Source: Streptomyces sp. S.PNR 29 (GTDB taxonomy: Bacteria; Actinomycetota; Actinomycetes; Streptomycetales; Streptomycetaceae). From it: a stretch of DNA of 64,000 bases. The notes under the pieces are model-generated. The model was not told the origin of the DNA and ran no database searches. It saw nothing but the letters and a program-made list of their open reading frames with translations. Positions 51,065 through 59,619 of this stretch are shown here, in pieces (the first letter of the stretch is position 1; each line of letters begins with the position of its first letter). Location: positions 186,001-250,000 of the forward strand of contig NZ_JANUQM010000015.1 of the NCBI RefSeq assembly GCF_030386795.1. Reading direction: 5' to 3'. The translations under genes were made by a program, and so were the position numbers.

Positions 51065-51438
51065 CAGGCGGGGCAGGTCAGTGGGGGAGAGGCCGGGGCG
51101 GGTGCGATGCCAGCGCGTGGGATGCCGCCACCAGCCGGAGGCGTCGCGGGCGACGTCGACGCCGACTTCCACCACCAGCTCCGGTTCCACCAGCGCGACG
51201 TCCAGCGTCTCCCGGCTGCCCCACGTGGCGGAGAACGACCAGCCTGTCCAGCGATGACTGTGCTGCGCGGGTCGAGTAGCCCGGCGACCGTGCTGCTTGC
51301 CGGGTGGGCGAGAGTGGTGGTGCGGCCGGTGTACGGAAGTCGGCGGTTGTCGTCGTACCAAGGCTCGTACACGCTGTCCAGCCGCTTGAAAAGCACGCCC
51401 GCCGTCCCGACCGACGTCCACGTCAGCCACTCGCGCAT
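51065..51438 (-). pseudogene. ATP-dependent DNA ligase C-terminal fragment, copy 2
   Basis: The minus strand begins MREWLTWTSVGTAGVLFKRL (ligase motif with a catalytic Lys region), then jumps to LPYTGRTTTLAHPASSTVAG, skipping the usual Trp-x-Lys-x-Lys motif VI segment. It changes frame to TGWSFSATWGSRETLDVALV and ends with VDVARDASGWWRHPTRWHRT. It therefore has an internal deletion and a frameshift. It is clearly homologous to the fragment at 48012 and in the same direction, about 3 kb apart. Confidence 0.65.
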
Positions 51439-52102
51439 GGTGTCCGGGTCGGTGGTCGACGGACACAGCGTCCACGGCGCCGTCAGCTGACGGGCGCGGC
51501 GAACACGGATTCAAGCGCGGTCCTGCGCCGCTGATATGGGCAGCTGGTCGTGTCAGTGCCGGACAGCGTCAGGAGGTCAAAGGCGACGTAAGTGGGCCGG
51601 CCACCTCGTCAGCCGCCCGGGCCGCCCCGGCGCCGTGCCGCTGAACGGTTCTGCAGATGCTCGAAGGCCAGCCGACCCGCGGGGTCCCATACGACCAGCC
51701 GACGCCATGGCGGTGCCAGATTCACCATCTTGAATTCGCTGGTCACGAGGCTGGTGTGGGTGGTGGGTTGTGCATACAGTTCTTCAGCTGGGCCCCTCGA
51801 GATCGCCGTCAAGTAGGTGCAAGCCGCCACTCGGACAGGGCGCTGCCCCGGAACCGTTGACCAGGCGAACCGCCCACTGCCATCACCCCGCAGTGGAAGA
51901 CATCGACCTGCCGTCGGCCTGTCACTGCCGGAGCCGACGCTCGCCATGCCTACCTCGGCCCGTACTCCTTACGGGTCACGAACCCAACGTGTGGCCAGGG
52001 TTGCATGCCGCGGCCCGTTGCCCGCGTCCAACACCGAAGCGCGGGTCCTCGACCGGCGGTGGTGAGCGCGACGGTTCTGTGACGGGTGGGTGTGGTTCCG
52101 TG
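51439..52102. other. Degraded region without supported gene
   Basis: About 660 bases. A minus-strand segment (TSEFKMVNLAPPWRRLVVWD, near 51690-51750) has protein-like composition, but I cannot assign it. The rest shows only random-looking frames. The region ends at the lysR gene stop. Confidence 0.4.
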
Positions 52103-53008
52103 TCAGAGGGTTCGGGCCGTGGCGGCGTCGCGGAGGAGGCCGGCGAAGGTCAGGGCGGCGGGGGTGGGTGAGTGGTCGGCCATGCGGACCAGGAGGATGC
52201 GGCGGATGGGGGCCGGCGGCTGTAGGGGCAGGACCTTGACGCCTCCTCGGATGCCTTCCAGGGCCAGGGTGGGGGCGAGGGCGACGCCGATGCCGGCGGC
52301 GACCATGGCCTGGGCTTCCTGGTAGTCGTGGGCCTCGTAGGCGATGTGGGGCTCGAAGCCGGCGGCGCGGCAGCCGCGGACGAGGGCTTCGGCCACCGGG
52401 TGATGGTCGGCGCGGGTGATCCAGGGGTCGTGGGCGAAGTCGGCGAGTGAGGCGGCGTCGCGGCCGGCGAGTGGATGCTGGTCGCTGACGAGAAGGGCCG
52501 GCGGGTCATCGAGGAGGGGGGTGACGACGATGTCCTCCCGGTCGATTCGGCTCCAGTCGTAGTCCCACATCAGCGACATCTCGATCTCCCGGTTCTCCAG
52601 CATCGTCCAGAGTCCGGCGATGCGGGCGCTGCGGACGGTCAGCCGTACGTCGGGGTGGGCGTCCCTGAAGGCGATCACGGCCTGCGGGAGGAGCGAGGCT
52701 CCGACGGTGGGGAAGGTGCCGATGCGCAGCGTGCCCGCGCGCAGGCCGGCGTAGTCGGCGAGTTCGTTTTCCGCGGCCTGCAGTTCGCGTTCGATCCGTT
52801 GCCCTCGTTCGGCCAGCGCCCGCCCGGCGTCGGTGAGGGTGACGCCCCGGGCGTGGCGTTCCAGCAGGGGCTGGCCTGCTTCCGTTTCCAGGCGGCTGAT
52901 CTGCTGCGACACCGCTGACGGTGTGTAGTTGAGGGCGCGAGCTGTCGCGGTCACCGAGCCGCGCCGGGCGACCTCCGTGAACAGCAGGATGCGCCGGACG
53001 TCGAGCAT
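52103..53008 (-). CDS. LysR family transcriptional regulator
   Basis: A 301-residue regulator. The helix-turn-helix is at residues 1-60 (MLDVRRILLFTEVARRGSVT, NYTPSAVSQQISRLETEAGQ). The substrate-binding domain follows with LRIGTFPTVGASLLPQAVIA. The ATG at 53008 is chosen as the conserved start. It is divergent from the prpF-type gene; the AT-rich space between (about 53030-53085) contains several T-N11-A sequences suited to LysR binding. It probably activates prpF-dctA in response to a dicarboxylate or tricarboxylate. Confidence 0.9.
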   Translation of the reverse strand: MLDVRRILLFTEVARRGSVTATARALNYTPSAVSQQISRLETEAGQPLLERHARGVTLTDAGRALAERGQRIERELQAAENELADYAGLRAGTLRIGTFPTVGASLLPQAVIAFRDAHPDVRLTVRSARIAGLWTMLENREIEMSLMWDYDWSRIDREDIVVTPLLDDPPALLVSDQHPLAGRDAASLADFAHDPWITRADHHPVAEALVRGCRAAGFEPHIAYEAHDYQEAQAMVAAGIGVALAPTLALEGIRGGVKVLPLQPPAPIRRILLVRMADHSPTPAALTFAGLLRDAATARTL

Positions 53009-53154
53009 GCCGCCACCTCCAGCGTTCACTTCACCTTAATAGCCATACAGATTTCCGAGATTGTACTTCACGCTGCTGTCACCCACCGTGGAGGACACCA
53101 CGCACGGCGAGACCGCCGGTGGGCTTCCCCTTCCATGCCTGTGAGGAGTCAGTT

Positions 53155-54273
53155 GTGCTGCGTCTGCAGGGCGAGATGATCCGCGGAGGAACCAGCAAGT
53201 GCTGGATCTTCGACCACCGCGACGTGGCCGCCACAGGCGTGGACGTCGATGACCTCCTGCTCGCCGCCTTCAACGCCGCCGACCCCCGCCAGATCGACGG
53301 CGTGGGCGGCGCCTCCTCCACCACCTCCAAGGCCGCCGTCGTACAGGCGTCGACCCAGGTCGGCGTGGACGTCGAGTTCGCCTTCGCGCAGGTCGGCATC
53401 GGCGACGAGCGCGTGGAGTGGGCCAGCAACTGCGGCAACTGCGCCACCGCCGTGGCCCTGTACGCCGTCCACCACGATCTCGTGCCGATCGTGTCGGACA
53501 CCACCACGGTCCGCATGCTCAACGTCAACACCGGGGCCCGCCTCACCGGCACGATCCCCACCCCCGCGGGCGCGGCCCCCGAGGAGGGCACGGCCGTGGT
53601 CCCGGGTACCTCGGCACGGGGCGTGCCGGTCCTGCTCGGGTTTCAGGACCCGGCGGGCTCGACGACCGGCCGCGCTCTGCCGACCGGCCGGACGCTGGAG
53701 GAGCTGACCGGCCCGGACGGCCCCGTCGAGGCAACCCTGGTGGACGCCGGCGCTCCGGCCGCGCTGTTCGAGGCCAAGGCGTTCGGCCTCGACGGCACGG
53801 AATCCCTCACCGCGTTCGCCACCGCCGTACCCGCGCTGACCCTGCTGCGCCGCCAGGCAGCGCTGGCCATGGGCCTGGCCCGCGAGAGCGATCCGATAAG
53901 CCACGCGGTGCCGAAGGTGGGCATCGTCGCCCGACCTGCTCCCTATCGCACCACCCACGGCATACTCGTCAACCAGGACGAGTACGACCTGGCCGTGCGC
54001 ATGGTCTCCATGCACGCCCCGCACCCGGCGATCGGCCTGACCTCCGCCGTGGCCCTGGCCACGGCCGCCGCCACCCCTGGCACCCTCGCCCACCGCGTCG
54101 CCCGGCAGACCGCCGACGGCACGCTGCGCCTGGGCACTCCCGCCGGCGTGATCACCACCCAAGCCGTCCCCGCACCGGACGGCGCGTCCCCCACGGTGCT
54201 CCTGCACCGCGCCGCCCGGCGTATCGCCCGAGCCGAACTCCTCGTTCCCGTCCTGGAAGGACGCCCCGCATGA
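53155..54273 (+). CDS. PrpF family isomerase
   Basis: A 372-residue protein of the PrpF/diaminopimelate-epimerase-like fold. MIRGGTSKCWIFDHRD opens the first domain, WASNCGNCATAVALYA contains the cysteine region, and AVPKVGIVARPAPY followed by MVSMHAPHPAIGLTSAVALA marks the second domain. PrpF isomerises 2-methylaconitate in the 2-methylcitrate cycle, and relatives act on 4-oxalomesaconate or aconitate. The GTG at 53155 is chosen for the GAGGAG site just upstream. It overlaps the dicarboxylate transporter gene (ATGA), and no methylcitrate-cycle genes adjoin it, so the true substrate is probably a transported unsaturated di- or tricarboxylate. Confidence 0.88.
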   Translation: MLRLQGEMIRGGTSKCWIFDHRDVAATGVDVDDLLLAAFNAADPRQIDGVGGASSTTSKAAVVQASTQVGVDVEFAFAQVGIGDERVEWASNCGNCATAVALYAVHHDLVPIVSDTTTVRMLNVNTGARLTGTIPTPAGAAPEEGTAVVPGTSARGVPVLLGFQDPAGSTTGRALPTGRTLEELTGPDGPVEATLVDAGAPAALFEAKAFGLDGTESLTAFATAVPALTLLRRQAALAMGLARESDPISHAVPKVGIVARPAPYRTTHGILVNQDEYDLAVRMVSMHAPHPAIGLTSAVALATAAATPGTLAHRVARQTADGTLRLGTPAGVITTQAVPAPDGASPTVLLHRAARRIARAELLVPVLEGRPA

Positions 54274-55667
54274 GCCGCAACGACGCCGCCCCGGGTACCG
54301 TCACCACACCACCGGGCCGCACCCGCCGCATGCTGTCCCACCTCTACGTCCAGTGCCTGATCGCCGTCTTCCTCGGCGCCGCAGTGGGTTGGCTGTGGCC
54401 CTCCGTCGGCGCTGACCTCAAGCCGCTCGGCGACGGCTTCATCGCGCTGGTGAAGATGCTCATCGCGCCGATCATCTTCTGCACGGTCGTCCACGGCATA
54501 GCCTCCATGGGCAACGCCCGCGCGGTCGGCCGCGTGAGCCTGAAGGCCCTGGTCTACTTCGAGGTGCTGACCACCGTGGCCATGGTGCTCGGCCTGGTCG
54601 TCGTCAACGTCGTCAAGCCGGGCAGCGGTCTGCACGTCGACCTCTCGACCCTGACCACCAAGGGCCTGCCGCCGGAGGCGACCACGGCCCACGAGGGCTT
54701 CGCCGAGTTCGCCCTCGCCATCATCCCGGCCACCCTGGTCAGCGCCCTGACCGGCAACGAGATCCTGCCGGTGCTGCTGGTGTCGGTGCTGTTCGGCTTC
54801 GGCCTGCACGCCAGCGGAGAAGCCGGCCTGGGCATCGCCCGGGGCATCGAGAAGTTCTCCACGGTCCTGTTCACGCTCATCCGGTGGATCATGCGGCTGG
54901 CCCCCGTCGGCGCGTTCGGCTCGATGGCCTTCACCATCGGCAACTACGGCCTGGGCACCCTGCGCCACCTGGCCCTGCTGGTCGGCTCGTTCTGGCTGAC
55001 CGCCCTCTTCTTCGTCCTCGCCGTCCTCGGGACCGTGATGCGCCTGAACGGGCTGCGACTGCTGCCCTTCCTGCGCTACATCAAGGAAGAACTGCTGATC
55101 GTCCTGGGCACCTCTTCCACCGAGCCCGTCCTGCCGCGCATGATGGCCAAGCTCCAGCACGCGGGCGCCTCGAAACCGGTCGTCGGCATCACGCTGCCCG
55201 CCGGGTACTCCTTCAACCTTGACGGCACCGCCATCTACCTGACCATGGGCTCGGTCTTCCTCGCCCAGGCCCTCGGTATCGACCTCAGCCTCACCCAGCA
55301 GCTGACCATGCTCGCCGTCATGCTGCTCACCTCCAAGGGCGCCGCAGGTGTCACCGGCTCCGGCTTCATCGCCCTGGCCGCCACCCTCAGCGCCATCCCG
55401 CACGTCCCCGTCGCCGCCCTCGCGCTGATCTTCGGCATCGACCGGTTCATGTCCGAGGCCCGCGCCCTGACCAGCCTGGTCGGCAATGGCGTCGCCACCC
55501 TGGCCGTCGCCCGGTGGGAGGGCGAGCTCGACGAGGACCGCGCCAAGGCCGTCCTGCGCGGAGAGATCCCCTACGCCCCCACCTCCGCTCCCTCCGCGGT
55601 GACAGCCCAGCTCGATCCGATGGAGACACCCGCACCAACCCACGACCCCGTCACCGCCGCACGCTGA
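54270..55667 (+). CDS. dctA: C4-dicarboxylate/proton (sodium) symporter, DAACS family
   Basis: A 465-residue transporter. Characteristic motifs are the re-entrant loop LIVLGTSSTEPVLPRMMAKL (serine-rich hairpin 1), GYSFNLDGTAIYLTMG, and LTSKGAAGVTGSGFIALAAT (hairpin 2), with FGIDRFMSEARALTSLVGNG at the end. These are the substrate- and ion-binding elements of DctA. It is translationally coupled to prpF, followed by a strong terminator, and likely controlled by the divergent LysR regulator. The C-terminus adds about 40 residues rich in Pro and Thr. Confidence 0.93.
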   Translation: MSRNDAAPGTVTTPPGRTRRMLSHLYVQCLIAVFLGAAVGWLWPSVGADLKPLGDGFIALVKMLIAPIIFCTVVHGIASMGNARAVGRVSLKALVYFEVLTTVAMVLGLVVVNVVKPGSGLHVDLSTLTTKGLPPEATTAHEGFAEFALAIIPATLVSALTGNEILPVLLVSVLFGFGLHASGEAGLGIARGIEKFSTVLFTLIRWIMRLAPVGAFGSMAFTIGNYGLGTLRHLALLVGSFWLTALFFVLAVLGTVMRLNGLRLLPFLRYIKEELLIVLGTSSTEPVLPRMMAKLQHAGASKPVVGITLPAGYSFNLDGTAIYLTMGSVFLAQALGIDLSLTQQLTMLAVMLLTSKGAAGVTGSGFIALAATLSAIPHVPVAALALIFGIDRFMSEARALTSLVGNGVATLAVARWEGELDEDRAKAVLRGEIPYAPTSAPSAVTAQLDPMETPAPTHDPVTAAR

Positions 55668-55677
55668 CGTCGCATGG

Positions 55678-55712
55678 GCGGGCGGCCCGGAGCGAGACGC
55701 CGGGCCGCCCGC
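55678..55712 (+). terminator. Perfect hairpin after dctA
   Basis: GCGGGCGGCCCGG and its exact complement form a 13-base-pair stem around a 9-base loop, ten bases after the stop codon. Confidence 0.85.
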
Positions 55713-55886
55713 GATGTCACTCGATGAGACAACTTCAAATACCTGGAGAACCATCGGACTTGGGCTCCGCGGCCCAGCCTGGCCGTAGATCGGGCCCGGG
55801 CGGGGGAGTGCTCAGCATCGGCTCCGGCAGGGTCCACGAATGCGTCCGTGTCATCGGCAGAGCCCGTCGCGCGGCGATGAGGCTCG

Positions 55887-56639
55887 TCAGGGACGGAAGC
55901 TGGCCCGGTAGTCGGTGGGCGTGCGGCCGGTCAGCTCCTGGAAGGCGGCGTTGAACGCCGACAGGGAGGTGTAGCCGACCATGAAGGCAATCTTGGTTAC
56001 CGGGGTATCGCCCGCGGCGAGTTCCTCGATCGCGCGTAGCAGGCGCATGCGGCGCAGGGCTGCCCGCCAGGTCATGCCGGTCTCGTCCGAAAATCGACGT
56101 GCCAGCGACCGCGGCGCGAGGCCGACCTCTTGTGCCAAGTCTTCGAAGCGGACTGCACTGTCGAGCCGTTCCTCGGTCAGTCGCAGGGCTCGGCGCAGTT
56201 CCGGAGATCGCCCCACCGGCACGACGACCGGGCTCGGCTGTTCGGCGAGCCGCCAGGTCACTGCGGCGAGCGCGGCGAACAGGGTCTCGGCGTACGCAGT
56301 AAGGGGTGGGTCGCTGTCGCCCCACGTGCCACACTCAGCCACCAGGGAGCGTGCGAGGGGGCTGAGGTCGAACACGGTCAACGGCGCCGGCGGGGGCGGG
56401 GCAAATCCGGTGTCGAACAGCACCGACGCGGTCGTGACTGGCCGCGGGATACTCACCTGAATCGCCCGGCCCGCCTCGATCAGAGCAGCTCGGGCCGGCG
56501 GCAGCAACCACGCCCGACCCTGCGCCTCCAGCCGGAGGGCACCGGCGGAGGCGCAGAGCAGGTAGTGCCGATCAACGCAGACATCGCGAGCGGACCCTGC
56601 GGCGAAGGTGCGGACGAAGCTGTACGCCTTCCGGGTCAT
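55887..56639 (-). CDS. AraC family transcriptional regulator
   Basis: A 250-residue regulator with an N-terminal cupin-type sensor domain (LLCASAGALRLEAQGRAWLL, PPARAALIEAGRAIQVSIPR). The two C-terminal helix-turn-helices lie at about residues 150-248 (VRFEDLAQEVGLAPRSLARR, IAFMVGYTSLSAFNAAFQEL, then TGRTPTDYRASF). It precedes, on the same strand, no metabolic gene, but the monooxygenase gene lies 46 bases upstream in the same direction, so both may be one unit. Ligand unknown. Confidence 0.9.
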   Translation of the reverse strand: MTRKAYSFVRTFAAGSARDVCVDRHYLLCASAGALRLEAQGRAWLLPPARAALIEAGRAIQVSIPRPVTTASVLFDTGFAPPPPAPLTVFDLSPLARSLVAECGTWGDSDPPLTAYAETLFAALAAVTWRLAEQPSPVVVPVGRSPELRRALRLTEERLDSAVRFEDLAQEVGLAPRSLARRFSDETGMTWRAALRRMRLLRAIEELAAGDTPVTKIAFMVGYTSLSAFNAAFQELTGRTPTDYRASFRP

Positions 56640-56685
56640 CGATGGCCTCGCACGGATGGATCGTAGTAGTCCGTCGTGATACCGG

Positions 56686-56988
56686 TCAGGCGACCGTCGC
56701 CAGCAACTCGGCGCGGAAGCGCCGGCTTACCGGCGCGCCGACCATGAGCGGGCGGATCGTCTCGCCGAAACGCGCGAAGGAGGCTGATCTCAGGTAGCCG
56801 TCGAACGACGCCTCGTCCTCCCACTCGTGCACGATGGTGATTCGGCTGTCGTCCTCCCGGGAGGCGTAGACCCGGAAGGCGAGGTTGCCGGGCATGGTGC
56901 TGATCTGGTCACGTTCGGCGTCAAGATGGTTGAGGGCAGCCGCGCGATCGGTAGCGGCGGTGTCAAAGTCGACGATGGCAATGAGCAC
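56686..56988 (-). CDS. Antibiotic biosynthesis monooxygenase (ABM) domain protein
   Basis: A 100-residue dimeric alpha+beta barrel protein. VLIAIVDFDTAATDRAAALN begins the fold, MPGNLAFRVYASREDDSRIT is the central hairpin, and IVHEWEDEASFDGYLRSASF the conserved Glu-Trp helix. The GTG at 56988 follows an AGGAGG site and gives the normal ABM length, so I prefer it over the ATG at 57045. Such enzymes oxidise small quinones or degrade heme, or simply act as quinone-binding proteins. Confidence 0.85.
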   Translation of the reverse strand: MLIAIVDFDTAATDRAAALNHLDAERDQISTMPGNLAFRVYASREDDSRITIVHEWEDEASFDGYLRSASFARFGETIRPLMVGAPVSRRFRAELLATVA

Positions 56989-57119
56989 GGGGACCTCCTG
57001 GACCAGGGCAGCGATTGCTGCGGATGAGATGCCTATGATCCTCACGCGGCACCGGCTCGGCCGGCTTCCGTCAACCGGACGCTTTCACGCTCCCATCGGA
57101 CAGACTCGCTCCTCACCGC

Positions 57120-57577
57120 AAACCCAGCGGGACTCCTGGTGGCAGGAGCTCGCCGGGATGCTGGAGAAGGTGTCGGCCGTGAACACCGACCGCGTCGCCC
57201 TACGACAGCAGTACACGGACCGGGCGATCCCCCAGTTCGTCGGCATCCCGGGCACCCGCCGCGACCTGCTGGACCACCGCCCACTCCGACGTGCACTGGG
57301 CGAACCTCACCGAGCTCCTGCGGCTTTTGGACTGGGAGGCCCGAGGCCGCGCGCCGGAGGGGGTCGACGCCGCCACGCTCCCCGCCTACACCCTGCTTCA
57401 GCCGGACACCGCCGCCCGGGTCCTCACCGTCTTCCCGATCCTGGGCAGCCCGGCCGGCCTCGCCGCCGAAGCGACCATATGCGCCCGGCTGAGACCGTGG
57501 CCCGCGGCGATAGCCTGGTCCTTACCGATCCGCTCCATCAGTGGGCCGCCGACCTGCGCCGCCGCGCTGGCGCGTAA
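57120..57577 (+). pseudogene. Aminoglycoside phosphotransferase-like gene remnant
   Basis: The plus strand reads QRDSWWQELAGMLEKVSAVN and TDRVALRQQYTDRAIPQFVG in one frame. After a shift near 57280 it reads HSDVHWANLTELLRLLDWEA, the catalytic loop (His-x-Asp-x-His-x-x-x-Asn) and metal motif of APH-fold kinases, then APEGVDAATLPAYTLLQPDT. The N-lobe is absent and the end overlaps the CoiA-like gene on the other strand. It is not closely related to the intact phosphotransferase at 62532. Confidence 0.65.
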
Positions 57578-58865
57578 ACCCCGCAGCCATCTCGTTGCCC
57601 CCGTTAGACCCAACGGGGGCAGCGCGGTCCGGGGCGACGCGCACGAAGTTGCTGCGGCCAGTGACCGGGTTCAGCACCGCGACCTTGAGCGGCGTCCGGG
57701 CGGCGGCCTGGATACGAGAGAGCCACGTTTGGTTCGGCACCAGGATCGTCAGTTCCTTCGGCCACTCGGCGAGCGCTGAAGGGTCAGGGCACACCACACC
57801 GGCCAGCGTGAACCCGTCGCTGGCCGACCGCGGCCGGGCGTAGACGAGTAAGCCGTTGCCGTGGGAGGGACTCGGGTTGCCGTACCTGATCGCCTTGTCG
57901 GAGGCGGAGCGAACCATCTGCGTGAACGTCTCCCACACGGCGGCATCCAGGCCCGCGTGCTCGAAGAATCCCGCCAGGCGCTGCAGCTCCGCCTGCCGCT
58001 TCTGCGCCCGCTCCCGCGCCCGCTGCTCGACGTCCCGGCGGCGTTGCGCGGCCGCGGCTGCCTGCTGCTCGGCCTTCAGGCGCCGGCGCTCGGCGGCAGC
58101 GGCCCGTTCGACGGCTTCGGCCTCGGCCTCCATCCGGGCGCGGGCAACGGCCAGGTCCTCGTACGCGGGCGCAGTCCACCACACCGTGCCGTTCGCGCCG
58201 GTGTGAGCGCGCACCCGCCCGTCGAGAATCCACTTGATCGCGTCGCCGAGCGGGCAGGTGATGTGCACCCACTTCGCCTTCGTCTTCAGCATGCGCGGTG
58301 ACCAGGTGTAGCGCGCCAACCCATGGCACACCGTCCAGGTCTCGCCCCGCTGCTGCGGGAAACGCACCCGCAGGGAGGGGACGACCCGCTCCCACGGCCG
58401 GTCCTGCACGGCCACCCAGCACACCGCCACCCCGTCCTGCGCATAGCGGTCCGTACGCATGCGCGCGTCCTGCGGCGTCATGGGCGACAACTGCGCCTCC
58501 AGCGCCATGAACGGGCGGTCCTGCTCGTCGAAGACCATCACGTCGGCCCGCCAGTTCCGGGCCTCGCTGCTCACCTCCAGCTCCGCCCGCCAACCCGCCG
58601 CCCGAGCGGCCATGGCCAGCTCCAGCTTCAGCAGGTGGTGCTCCGGCGATTCGTTCGCCAGCTCGCAGTCCTTCGGCCGCACCTGGTGGTAGAAGTGCCG
58701 GAAACTGCGCTGGGAAACCCGGGCGAAGACCCGGCCCCGGCACTCCGGGCAGACCAGCTCCAGCCCATTGACGCGGTGGATGTCCGTCCAGGCACGGCCA
58801 CACCCGAGATCGTCCAACGACGCGTCCAGCCGACCCCAGACCGGGTGTACGGCGGTGTACCCCAT
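57522..58865 (-). CDS. CoiA-like predicted nuclease with C-terminal coiled coil
   Basis: A 447-residue protein. Residues 36-67 form a zinc-finger-like unit (ELVCPECRGRVFARV with Cys39/Cys42, HFYHQVRPKDCE). Residues 70-150 form the CoiA nuclease-like core with NWRADVMVFDEQDRPFMALE (Asp108 and Glu123) and EAQLS (Gln125), the D-...-ExQ variant of the PD-(D/E)xK fold. Residues 235-310 are an Ala/Glu/Arg-rich coiled coil. A C-terminal domain contains TPLKVAVLNPVTGRSNFVRV. I chose the ATG at 58865; the frame runs further upstream without homology. CoiA-like proteins occur on integrative elements and phage-related loci of actinomycetes; the role is unproven. Confidence 0.75.
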   Translation of the reverse strand: MGYTAVHPVWGRLDASLDDLGCGRAWTDIHRVNGLELVCPECRGRVFARVSQRSFRHFYHQVRPKDCELANESPEHHLLKLELAMAARAAGWRAELEVSSEARNWRADVMVFDEQDRPFMALEAQLSPMTPQDARMRTDRYAQDGVAVCWVAVQDRPWERVVPSLRVRFPQQRGETWTVCHGLARYTWSPRMLKTKAKWVHITCPLGDAIKWILDGRVRAHTGANGTVWWTAPAYEDLAVARARMEAEAEAVERAAAAERRRLKAEQQAAAAAQRRRDVEQRARERAQKRQAELQRLAGFFEHAGLDAAVWETFTQMVRSASDKAIRYGNPSPSHGNGLLVYARPRSASDGFTLAGVVCPDPSALAEWPKELTILVPNQTWLSRIQAAARTPLKVAVLNPVTGRSNFVRVAPDRAAPVGSNGGNEMAAGFTRQRGGAGRRPTDGADR

Positions 58866-59188
58866 CAGCCCCCCCTCGTGCGCCCAACGGCCCCAGCGTC
58901 CCCACGCCGGGACGCCCCCACGCTGCCGATCCAGGAGAAGGGCGGGAACCCAGCGCCTTCCCGGCCGGGTGCTGACTCTGGTTGGCCCTATTACCCCTGA
59001 CAGGGGCAGCCGTCCGTCGATCCGCAGGTCGCCGCCGCGTCCTCCACCAGGTCCTCCACCGGACGGTGAAGGACTCCTGTTCCGACCGCTGTCCTCTTTG
59101 CAGGTCACGCTGCCGTACGTACTGCCGCCCGTACGCGGCCGCGCGCCAACTACAGGGGTTGGGAAGGGGGGAGACGAGGAGGACGGGC
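58866..59188. other. Intergenic region upstream of CoiA-like gene
   Basis: About 320 bases, GC-rich, with no supported gene. It should contain the promoter of the CoiA-like gene, and it separates this gene from a divergent remnant. Confidence 0.35.
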
Positions 59189-59490
59189 GCCTACCGGGAG
59201 CGGGCGGAGCGCCGGCGGTGGACGCGGGGAACGGGCGAAAGCCGCGGGGACGGCTGGCAGCCCACCGAGGAGGACGAGCAACTGCTGCCGCTGGCCACCC
59301 GCTACAGCACGCTGACGCTCCACCAGGCCGCCCGCCTGCTGAGTGGACGGATGGAAGCCGCCCAGCAGCGGGTACGGCTGATGACCGAGGCCGGGCTGCT
59401 CCACCGCTCCACGGAGGTGCGGTGGGCGGGCACCGTCGTGGTGGACGACCGAGCGCGGCGCCCGGGGCGCCGGGGTGAGAGTGGGTGTTC
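59189..59490 (+). pseudogene. Winged-helix (replication-relaxation-like) protein, truncated
   Basis: The plus strand encodes DEQLLPLATRYSTLTLHQAA, RLLSGRMEAAQQRVRLMTEA and GLLHRSTEVRWAGTVV, the helix-turn-helix and wing of proteins that lie near mobilisation and replication genes in actinomycete elements. The frame continues without homology after about 59470, and the downstream region is IS1182. It is probably the start of a gene cut by the insertion. Confidence 0.45.
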
Positions 59491-59619
59491 CGCACCCGCC
59501 GGGCGAGCGGCCTGCACGGCCAGGGGCTTTCCGCCGGCGAGCGGAAGGATCTCAGGGCGTGCGGTGACACTCCGGGAGGGGCCGCGGCCTGATGCGTTGG
59601 TGTGCAGAACTTCCAGGTC

